From assembly GCA_963970005.1 (NCBI GenBank), contig CAXAMN010022851.1, forward strand, positions 47,956 to 111,955: a DNA stretch of 64,000 nt, in the 5' to 3' direction. Origin of the DNA: Durusdinium trenchii (Eukaryota; Sar; Dinophyceae; Suessiales; Symbiodiniaceae). This document shows positions 43,608 to 51,662 of this stretch, one piece after another. The notes below the pieces were generated by a model, which saw nothing but the letters and a program-made list of their open reading frames with translations, was not told where the DNA came from and ran no database searches. Position 1 is the first letter of the stretch. Each line of letters starts with the position of its first letter. Position numbers and translations under genes: made by a program.

Positions 43608-43760
43608 GTCCTGTTCCCCAAACCCGACCCGGGCCCTCTGGTCCCCTCCGGCCTCGTCGAACTCGTGCGCCAAGTCCGGTGGCTTCAAGTTCCGCCGCAG
43701 CGGCTTCCGAGGGCGCCGCGGCCGCGATGGGACCACACTGGGGGGGGAACGCCCGGGTGT
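43608..43760 (+). CDS. Exon candidate, frame ambiguous
   Basis: After ATCCAG two frames are strongly G/C-ending: VLFPKPDPGPLVPSGLVELV and SGGFKFRRSGFRGRRGRDGT. The region is very G/C-rich, so bias alone cannot decide. Confidence 0.4.
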
Positions 43761-44311
43761 CGTTCTGAAAGGCCCACGGCGCACGGCCACGTCCGGGTGG
43801 CTGTTATGGTTGGCTGATCGGCGAAGTCCGAAGTCGGGAGCGAAATGGAGTGAGGAAACGTGATGAAACGTGTGCAGTGATCCTTGAGGTGCAGGCTGTG
43901 AATTACATGTCCTTTTGACCGGAACCGGTCAGCTCAGTGGATACTCTGAGGATTCTGAGTGGGATGAGGCGACAATAAAAGTCAACAAGTTTGAGGCACC
44001 TCTTCTGGGGCGGACTCCCAAAACACGCTCCTTGGGGACTCTGTTGGGCCTGGAATTGACCACAGGACAGTCGTCTTCGTTCCAAGATTACGTGTCTTTC
44101 TACCCCACTGGACGGAGGATATGTTTCACTTGAGGGAGTGGGATTGGATGTTTGAGGGTGTGGGTGAAGATGGTGACGAGTCGTGAAGATGGGTAGAACC
44201 ACCAAGGACCATCCAGTTTGGGTTATCCATTTCATGGCTTTTTCACCCCTGACCTCCCGGAAGACCCCAATCCCTTCTCCGGGTTGGATCGATATGATGT
44301 TTGTTTCCTAG
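43761..44311. other. No supported gene
   Basis: Unbiased frames only. Confidence 0.45.
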
Positions 44312-44485
44312 GCGTTTTCCAAGTCCCGGGGCCACCGCACGTGGCAGCGTCTTCGGGTGAGGAATGAGCCCAAGATGACCTTGTTGGTACCTGCGGAGCT
44401 GAAGATCTTTGACGAGGAACCGGGCGAAGCACGGGAGTGCTGGTGTTTGAGGATGTTTGGTGAATTTCCCAATATTTCTCGTTGA
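44312..44485 (+). CDS. Exon candidate
   Basis: Preceded by TTTGTTTCCTAG, a textbook acceptor. Reads AFSKSRGHRTWQRLRVRNEP, KMTLLVPAELKIFDEEPGEA and RECWCLRMFGEF. Strong third-position bias to about 44460; the last codons may be intron. Confidence 0.65.
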   Translation, partial: AFSKSRGHRTWQRLRVRNEPKMTLLVPAELKIFDEEPGEARECWCLRMFGEFPNISR

Positions 44486-44519
44486 AGTCGCTTCGGTTGC
44501 TCTTTGAATGCTCCTGGTG

Positions 44520-44721
44520 CTGCTCCACGTGTTGGCGCAAATACGCAGCGCCCCAGGCAGTGCCCATCGACATCTCGGTGAACGCGGTGACGCCGCTGCA
44601 CAGCGCTGCCTTGCTCGCTGAGCCCGGTGGCCCTGGGGAGAAGAAGACGCAGTTGGGGTTGATGGAAGAGATGAAGTGGGGTCCAACACTCGGGGATTTT
44701 GACAACATGTCAATCAAGAGG
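44520..44721 (+). CDS. Exon candidate with ankyrin-like motif
   Basis: Contains DISVNAVTPLHSAALLAEPG, where VTPLHSAAL resembles the TPLHxAA core of ankyrin repeats, then EKKTQLGLMEEMKWGPTLGD. Ends AG|GTATGA. Next exon after 44312-44485 in the likely order. A single motif, so the family call is tentative. Confidence 0.5.
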
Positions 44722-45041
44722 TATGATTCTTTTGTTCTGTTTCCATCAAAAGGAGCTAATATGTAATACGTACGTCAGGTGATTGAACTAACCTTCCGGA
44801 ATTCGGTGTGCCCGAAAAGATTGAAGGGATGGGAGACCGGAAGCTTCATGTTGCTTCCCTTCACCTCGGGTCACAGAACCACGAATTTCATGCTGCTCAG
44901 GCTGGTCTAGCAGCGAAAGTTTTTGAATGCACCCAGGGGTTGGGATGGGTTGGGTCTATTCCCTGAGAGAGGTTTAGAGGCCCATTGGAGTACACACAGA
45001 GGATTTTCTTTTTGTCCCCTATAAACAACACCATTGCAGTC

Positions 45042-45215
45042 GACCGTTCAGTCATCGAAACCATGAGAACCCCGTCGGCCCGTCGAAACCCGTCGACGTC
45101 AAAACCCGTCGACCGGCAGTCGCACTCGTCGAGGTGCGGGAACTTGAACCCACAGAGCAAGGAGGGAGCACACCGTGGAACCGGTTCCACCGCGGTGCCA
45201 CCGGGTACCATGTGG
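45042..45215 (+). CDS. Exon candidate, frame ambiguous
   Basis: MRTPSARRNPSTSKPVDRQS, HSSRCGNLNPQSKEGAHRGT has the best codon bias. The frame NPVGPSKPVDVKTRRPAVAL is also open. Confidence 0.35.
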
Positions 45216-46135
45216 TGGCAATTTTTTTTCAAGCAGGCGTTTGGCTGGAAGTTTTTTTTTTTTCTTTCTCAAACATATACGCATGCAGAGGATCAACAGA
45301 TGCAAGAATGCCCGCTCATTTGATTGTATCTGATTTTGGCCCCAAATTGAATAGAAATAGCCTCCTCCCCCAAAAAAGGTAAAAAAAGAACTGGGGCATT
45401 TTTTTATTGAATGTTAGGTATTTGGATTATTTTGTTTGTTGGTGTTCAACGATGGCGTTTTGGTTTTTACTTTTTTGTGAACACTTTCATCCATTTTCAT
45501 CCTATCCTTTTTCGTTCTTCTATGGTGATATCATGTGATATCGTTTGACTGTTTGTCTACTTCATTTTCTTTGCTCGTTCCGGTTCTCTGCCTTGTACAT
45601 GAGGGGAGCAAGTGTTGTTGCTGTTAGCGTCTGATGTTTTGCTACCTGAGGATGAGTTAATCATACAGTATCTTGATTAAATACTATATTAGTATATTCG
45701 TTATTCCTTAAGTGCTTCTTCCCTGAAATAGGCTAAAGACATATCCCGTTTTAGCATATTTTAGCTATATGAATGACACGAAGAAATGCCCAATGTGTAA
45801 AAGAGATAAAACAAGATTCAGTGAAAGTAGAACCCAATGACAAATCTGTCTTGAATACACACGTAAGCATAGAGAAGAAGTATGGCTAAAAGCCAGAACC
45901 CGGAGCAGCATCCCCAAAGCAAAACGCGCAGATTAAGTACGTAGGAAAAAACGTTGAAAGCTCGCTGTCGCTAACGCCGCCGTAACGTCGACCCCAGTGA
46001 AAGCTACGGACTAAAAATCCCTACACCCACCTGACATAAAACATCAACAGCGAGGAAAACACGTTGGATACCAACAAGAACATAGCAACCTGACATCCAA
46101 ACATTTTCCTCCTCCAACTCCCCCTTCCAACCCAG
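45216..46135. other. No supported gene
   Basis: AT-richer sequence, poly-T and poly-A runs; ends in a long pyrimidine tract (about 46105-46135) that serves as the acceptor of the next exon. Confidence 0.55.
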
Positions 46136-46374
46136 CTGTGTGCACGAAGAAAGATCTCTTCCCGGGCACCGGACGCCGCCAGCAACTCATCCCCCTCGGC
46201 AGTTGCCAATGGTGGGAGCCAGCTGCATGGCCTTCAGGAGCTCATCCTGGTGATTCGCCGCTGGGCCAAGGATCGAGGCATCTGCCACGCGCCGAAGGCA
46301 GGGGAGATGTTCGAAGACATGGCTGCGGGTGGAAGCGACCCCCTTAGTCCCTGGTGGGTTGACCTTTTCTGGAC
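46136..46374 (+). CDS. Host exon interrupted or bordered by the LINE
   Basis: Preceded by a C/T-rich tract ending CCCAG. Reads KISSRAPDAASNSSPSAVAN, GGSQLHGLQELILVIRRWAK and DRGICHAPKAGEMFEDMAAG with strong codon bias, then GSDPLSPWWV, after which a GT donor is possible. The frame also stays open through the 14-bp repeat at 46375 and resumes in the same frame beyond the LINE at 57335 (VYSVHFRWEK). The insertion is therefore in the exon or just inside the following intron. Family unknown. Confidence 0.6.
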
Positions 46375-49300
46375 AGTCTATTCTGTTCTTCCCGTCGCGT
46401 CGAGCGAATCTCGGCTGGTACTTCAAGCATTCTGCTTAAAGTCCTCCACACATGTGATTTCACATGTGACCCCCAAATTAGGATTCCGCACTGTCCAAAC
46501 TGAAAGCCCAGGCTTGTAAGCGGGCAGTTGAAACACTTGCTAAAATTCGAGCGAACCGAACATTCGGCAAGGATTTGCATGGATTTGCCAATACATTTGT
46601 TCCGGTGACGGTTGTGCTTTCCGGGGACAAAAAGATCTTGAGAACTCAGTCTAGCTGCAGCCACAAATTGCCGGATTTCGGAAGTCAGGTCACGAAAAGT
46701 ATGAATCGCAGGATCGTGTGAAGGGAGGTTCCGACCTTGCAGGTAAAAGAGGACCGCCAACTCAACATAAGAGGTGACCGCATCCTCCGACAGTTTCCAC
46801 CTTTGGTCAGCAAAGAACTCCCCCAAGGAATTCCAGTCCAGCAAACGGTCCGTCCACGTGGTGGGGATGTCAACCGCAGCGAAATCCTTTTGTGGGATCC
46901 AAGGGAATTGCGAGACTTCCGCATTCCACTCCCATCGTGGGAAAAGCGCAAAAACATCCTCGGACGTAGCTACCTCTTCGATACGAGCATCTTGTCTTGA
47001 AGACATGTCAGAGAGCTGAAAGGCGGCGATATCCATGTTCAAACAAGTAAGCCAGTCCTGTCGGTGAACAATACTGTCTTTCAACCATTTTTCATCTTGA
47101 GGGTGCACACTGGTGGCCTGTAAGGCATGTTTCTTAGCATGTTTGTCAGCAAAACGGTTACCAACGATATGGCGAACTTCGGTTTGCTTAGCGGCCGCTA
47201 ATTCAGGTGTGATAAACTGTTCCGGCAAATGCTCGAACAGGTGAGAGGGAATCCAAGTCAAGGTGAACGGAGAAGGATGATGTTGTATCAAATCTCTCCT
47301 GCGCTTGGCAATTGCTTGCCACCAGGCCAGGTGGGACCATGTACCGCAAGGGTCCCCTTGTTCGCAGAGAACAGCAAATTGGTCGACAATAGTCTGACAA
47401 TCAGAAAACACCTTAGTGGGGCAGGTACACTTGTGAATAGCAACAACGACCGCCCACAACTCAGTGGTGTAAGAGGAAATCTGAAGGTGAAAGACTGGTC
47501 CACCAAAAACCTCCCTGGAACAGTGGTCAACGATGGCGAAACCTCCGGAAGAGAGCCAGAAAATATCCGGCCATAGAACCGACCCATCGGACCACCAGTC
47601 AACTGGCGGCGAATGTGGATCAAAGTCACTACAACCGAGATGCGAAGGATCACTCCAGTTCAAGCGGTGACGAATCACACCAATTGGGTGTTCCACAATC
47701 CCCAAAAGACCAAAATTGGCACCTAGTTCATGGAGCGGCAACGGAGGATGGCTAGAGTGATAGGACTCACAGTCGAAAACAATATGCGAAAGAGACTCCT
47801 TGATCTGGCCGCAGAAACGACACTGGTCCGACGAGTCAAGCTGCGCTGCAAATATACGGTCACGGGTCAGAGTGCAGCCAACCAGTTGTGCAATGAAATG
47901 GCTCTCAACCAGCGGTTTAGATTCATGCTCAATCTTGGAAAGTTTTCTCAAGCCACAGGTGAGATCAACATCTAAAATTCCGGACGGCTGCCGAAAGTCC
48001 TTACGATGTTGATTGGCCGCCTCAACATAACACTTGTGCCTAGCAAGGCGCTGCAAAAGCATCTTAATATCTTTGGGGTGAATATCCCAGGCCGGCATGA
48101 GAGGAGAGCCTCCAAATGAAATCACGAGGTCCCTGGAAAGGGTGAGCCCAAAAAATTGGAAAGCAGCCCCAACTCTGGCAAGAAAGGACGAGTCAGAGGC
48201 GCCGTGGGCTGCTGTCCATTTGCACTTCTCCAGGCCGTTCCCTGGCATTCGAAGAAAGCGGAGAAACTCCATCACTGTGTGGTAGGCTTTAGCACAGTTC
48301 GGGTCATTGCGGTGTGGATCTGAGACAAAAGCCAGGACCAGCGCACGAGACCTCCAGTGCGGTCTTCGGCCCCACAGAGTGTGGACAATCTCAGATTGAA
48401 ATTTTCTCGCAGCTTCCTTGGGGATTTGATTCAGAGAGGCCGCGAAGCAAAATCTTGGGATAACCTTGATTCCAAGGAACATGGCTTTCACAGACACAGG
48501 AAGTGGGAGGGCTTTGATGTGTTTAATCTCTTTGACAATGGCAGCAACTTTTGCATCCGCAAAGTGAAAGGCCTGACGCTTAGAAGTGGGGATAGAAGCC
48601 CCCAAGACCTCAATCTCTAGTTGAAGCAACATATCCGGCCAAAGCTGTTTACAAATCTTACGGGCCTTGGAAGAAGAACCCCACACAACGCACTTTTTAT
48701 CATTAAGCAACTGTCCAGACAAGAGATCCCAAAAACGCGTGACCTCAACCGCATGTGCAAGCGCCCTAGCGTTTTCAAGACGGGCCCAAAGATAAGCGTC
48801 ATCTATATAGGCCATGGCTACAATCTCCGGAAGTTGACTCATGAAAATCACCCAAACCTTGGAGTAGACGTTGATCGCAACTAGGGAAAAACTGTCTCCC
48901 TGGGCAATCCCGTTGGCTGCATGCGTAGGGATTGGCGAACACCAACTCTTAAAAGACAGGTGGCGGTACAGGCCATCATACAACTTGCTGAAAATCGTGA
49001 CAATCCTACGATCAATCCCAAAGGCCAACATAAGGCAGGAGGCGAAAGAGGGAATGATCCTATCGAAGCATTTGGCCTTATCCAACTTCATCCCAATAAG
49101 ATCAAAACCTTGTGCTTCAGCGATGTCAAGATCAAGCTTAAGTTGGGTTTGGATGCAGGACATGTTGCGGCCTTGCACACCTCCAACCAGTTGGGATGGC
49201 ATGGAATTAATTTGCCAGCCTCGAAGTTGGCGGAACCTTGCCCCCGAGTAAGCCAAGTATAAAACTGGCAGGACCGTGATGAGACGTTTCTGCATAGGGT

Positions 49301-51551
49301 GCGAAGACCCATTCTTGTTGAGAATGATTTGACGGGCACAAGTTAACGTGGGAGGCAGAGGATCATCCCCAACTTCTAACTCAGCAAAAATCGTCACAAA
49401 GGGGCGAAGACAAGCGGCTGGCAGCATCTGTAGTTCCTGAGTACGCCAACCGTCAAAACCCGGAGCAGCTTGAGGGTTCCTTCCCTGGATGGTAGTCCAA
49501 AGGGCATGTTCGTCTATCGACTGGCATTCAAAATTCGAGGTGTGATCACGAATATAAGGCCAGACGATATCCAACATACGTAAGGGGTGGTCAGCATTAA
49601 TGTTACATGCAAACACGTCACCCCAAGCCTCATTGAACGTACGAATTGCCTGGGAAGGATCTACAATGATGTTCCCTGCAGAGTCCTGTAACAGATTGGC
49701 TGGCTCTTCACTCGCCCGGTTACGAAGGTGTCTGAAAATGAAAGCATTACCACACCGAGAGTCTTCTTGGATCTTTTGCTTCCACCGTTGGATGCGAGAC
49801 AGTTTAGTCTTGACATCAAGGGTACGTGCAGCATCTCCAATCCAAGCCAGGTTGGACCAAACCTGCAGCAAAGACGGGACTACACCTTGAGGCCAAACAC
49901 AAGGACAGTGTAAGTCAGTCAACAGCTTGCGAAGTCTGAAAACCGTGTTAATCGTGACTTGGGTATCAGCAACATTACCTTGTTGGCGTGAGAGTCGGAT
50001 GCTGAGTTCATGAAGACCACGATATGCACGGCAAAACCGCGACAAACGGGATTTAGCAGATCCTCCAAAATGGTTCTGACCAGGACACACCCTTCGAGAC
50101 CGAAAACGAGGAGGTTGACCCCTTTCCTTTGGACCCTTGCCCCATTTGGCACCATTCTGCAAAAGGAACGAGACACAAAAGTCATTGGCGACTTGCCATC
50201 GCTGATCAACACCATCAGCTTGATCGAAGGCCTGCGCAAAGGAGTCATCCCAAAGTGCATCCGCATGTGAGGTTGTGTTCACATGATTTGTGCAGTTGTT
50301 CTCATCCTGGGTGAACAGCAAGGGAGCCGTTCGGTGATGGATGAACCCCGAGAGAAAAATCTTCGGCCAAGAGCAGACAATCCTCAAAGGACGGTGCTGT
50401 GTCTCAAAGGAAGCAACTGTTTCAGCTTTGACAAGGGCCGCGCATGTAACATGGTTGAGAAGGATCGAGTCAATGCTAGAGCAACCCTCCTGCCCCGAGA
50501 AAGATCTATCGGAAGAAAAGGTCAAATCGCGGCAGGGTAAACCTTCGGTGTCGAACGAGAGGAAAGGGTCTTCCCACTTAGCGAAATGGATGGCACCTGC
50601 AATGGCCGAATACGAAAGGGGCTCTGCTTGAAAATCCCCAGCAATCAAGACCGGTATGTCCCCGTATTGGGCGGAGATCTCAAAGATCTGTGACAGTGCA
50701 TGGTCATTCCAAGAGTGGGGATCCTGCTCTGATGAGGCACCTGAGCGACCGTAAAAGGACCAAATGAGAGCACGAACATGTTTGGTGACCTGATGCCACA
50801 CCGCAGTGACTCTAGTTGAGTTATACAACTCCTGATACAGGCCAGTGATATCCTGCAAGGGATCGAAAGCTTGGGTGGTCTCCTGGGGGGCCAAAATGGC
50901 AGAACCACCATGTGGAGTGCGTGAAACACCATGATTGGTGATGAGGCCAGGTAACAACTTAGAGGAAAAAAGCTGACGACCAGTGGCCTGAACACGGAAG
51001 GAGGCATCACGGTGGTTATTCCGACCAATGCGTGGTTCTTGAACACAAATGACCGAATCCATGGAAGACTGCCATTGCATTGTGGTTCGGAGAGAACCGG
51101 TGTTGTGGGAGAAGAGGGACCAAGTGTCATCAGGCCCTTCACCAGGGAAACCAAAAGTGCAATCAAATTGTGACCTGTTCGAAAAGGACTGTGGCTTGCG
51201 ACACCGAAGCAAAGCAGCACACCAGCAAGCGTCTATTTGACGTCGGAATGGACGGCGGGTCAATGGTGCAACAGGCACCCACATTGTAGCGCAACTCTTG
51301 GCAAGTTGGCTTGACGCATGATGCAAGACGCTCCGACTAAGCTCAAAAAGGAAACCAAAGACAGGCCAGCCGCCCCCAAAAGGGAGCCCTAGCCACCCAC
51401 AGCAAACAAAGAAAATACATCGTCGGAGCAAAGTCCATTGTGAGCGAATTAGGCACATTATCGATTGAGCATCTGTTGGCTCGTGCATTTCAATAAGGCT
51501 GGAAGTCAAAAGGAGATGAGTGTGGAAGGCACACTCCATCTCACCAGTCAT
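46344..51551 (-). CDS. LINE ORF2: endonuclease, reverse transcriptase, RNase H
   Basis: 1735 residues from the first ATG (51551); the frame is open further upstream to the ORF1 stop. Residues 1-125 include a hydrophobic stretch (CIFFVCCGWLGLPFGGGW). An APE-type endonuclease follows (Glu172 in ICVQEPRI, Asp306 in AGDFQAEP, Asp361 in SSIDSI, His386 in QHRPLRI; the usual SDH is QH-R here). Reverse transcriptase: AAPGFDGW, Asp824 in GMKLDKAKCFD, AQGDSFS, Asp917-918 in AYIDDAYLWA. Zinc motif Cys1244, Cys1247, His1256, Cys1261. RNase H: Asp1322 (WWSDGSV), Glu1364 (YTTELWAV), Asp1384 (VFSDCQTIV), Asp1469 (NRFADKHAKK), with WIPSH. Known role: nick target DNA, copy the RNA there and remove it. The stop at 46344 lies beyond the direct repeat, so the last 15 codons appear to be host-derived. 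Confidence 0.92.
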   Translation of the reverse strand: MTGEMECAFHTHLLLTSSLIEMHEPTDAQSIMCLIRSQWTLLRRCIFFVCCGWLGLPFGGGWPVFGFLFELSRSVLHHASSQLAKSCATMWVPVAPLTRRPFRRQIDACWCAALLRCRKPQSFSNRSQFDCTFGFPGEGPDDTWSLFSHNTGSLRTTMQWQSSMDSVICVQEPRIGRNNHRDASFRVQATGRQLFSSKLLPGLITNHGVSRTPHGGSAILAPQETTQAFDPLQDITGLYQELYNSTRVTAVWHQVTKHVRALIWSFYGRSGASSEQDPHSWNDHALSQIFEISAQYGDIPVLIAGDFQAEPLSYSAIAGAIHFAKWEDPFLSFDTEGLPCRDLTFSSDRSFSGQEGCSSIDSILLNHVTCAALVKAETVASFETQHRPLRIVCSWPKIFLSGFIHHRTAPLLFTQDENNCTNHVNTTSHADALWDDSFAQAFDQADGVDQRWQVANDFCVSFLLQNGAKWGKGPKERGQPPRFRSRRVCPGQNHFGGSAKSRLSRFCRAYRGLHELSIRLSRQQGNVADTQVTINTVFRLRKLLTDLHCPCVWPQGVVPSLLQVWSNLAWIGDAARTLDVKTKLSRIQRWKQKIQEDSRCGNAFIFRHLRNRASEEPANLLQDSAGNIIVDPSQAIRTFNEAWGDVFACNINADHPLRMLDIVWPYIRDHTSNFECQSIDEHALWTTIQGRNPQAAPGFDGWRTQELQMLPAACLRPFVTIFAELEVGDDPLPPTLTCARQIILNKNGSSHPMQKRLITVLPVLYLAYSGARFRQLRGWQINSMPSQLVGGVQGRNMSCIQTQLKLDLDIAEAQGFDLIGMKLDKAKCFDRIIPSFASCLMLAFGIDRRIVTIFSKLYDGLYRHLSFKSWCSPIPTHAANGIAQGDSFSLVAINVYSKVWVIFMSQLPEIVAMAYIDDAYLWARLENARALAHAVEVTRFWDLLSGQLLNDKKCVVWGSSSKARKICKQLWPDMLLQLEIEVLGASIPTSKRQAFHFADAKVAAIVKEIKHIKALPLPVSVKAMFLGIKVIPRFCFAASLNQIPKEAARKFQSEIVHTLWGRRPHWRSRALVLAFVSDPHRNDPNCAKAYHTVMEFLRFLRMPGNGLEKCKWTAAHGASDSSFLARVGAAFQFFGLTLSRDLVISFGGSPLMPAWDIHPKDIKMLLQRLARHKCYVEAANQHRKDFRQPSGILDVDLTCGLRKLSKIEHESKPLVESHFIAQLVGCTLTRDRIFAAQLDSSDQCRFCGQIKESLSHIVFDCESYHSSHPPLPLHELGANFGLLGIVEHPIGVIRHRLNWSDPSHLGCSDFDPHSPPVDWWSDGSVLWPDIFWLSSGGFAIVDHCSREVFGGPVFHLQISSYTTELWAVVVAIHKCTCPTKVFSDCQTIVDQFAVLCEQGDPCGTWSHLAWWQAIAKRRRDLIQHHPSPFTLTWIPSHLFEHLPEQFITPELAAAKQTEVRHIVGNRFADKHAKKHALQATSVHPQDEKWLKDSIVHRQDWLTCLNMDIAAFQLSDMSSRQDARIEEVATSEDVFALFPRWEWNAEVSQFPWIPQKDFAAVDIPTTWTDRLLDWNSLGEFFADQRWKLSEDAVTSYVELAVLFYLQGRNLPSHDPAIHTFRDLTSEIRQFVAAARLSSQDLFVPGKHNRHRNKCIGKSMQILAECSVRSNFSKCFNCPLTSLGFQFGQCGILIWGSHVKSHVWRTLSRMLEVPAEIRSTRREEQNRLSRKGQPTRD
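46375..46388. repeat. Candidate target-site duplication, left copy
   Basis: AGTCTATTCTGTTC, identical to 57335-57348, with neighbouring bases differing on both sides. It marks the 3' end of the minus-strand LINE. Confidence 0.65.
46394..46468 (-). other. Cluster of small hairpins at the LINE 3' end
   Basis: Perfect inverted repeats: CACATGTGA-TT-TCACATGTG (46449-46468), AAGCA-TTC-TGCTT (46425-46437) and TCGC-GTCGA-GCGA (46395-46407). Such stems are typical of LINE 3' ends recognised by the reverse transcriptase. They lie inside the ORF2 frame. Confidence 0.5.
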
Positions 51552-51662
51552 GTCTACAAAAATCGGCACAGAAGCAAGGACCCCAGGAAAACGGACCCAA
51601 CAAAAATCATCGATGAAAGACGAACACTCGAAAAAGGGGTCACACCCCTGTGCCTGAAACCA

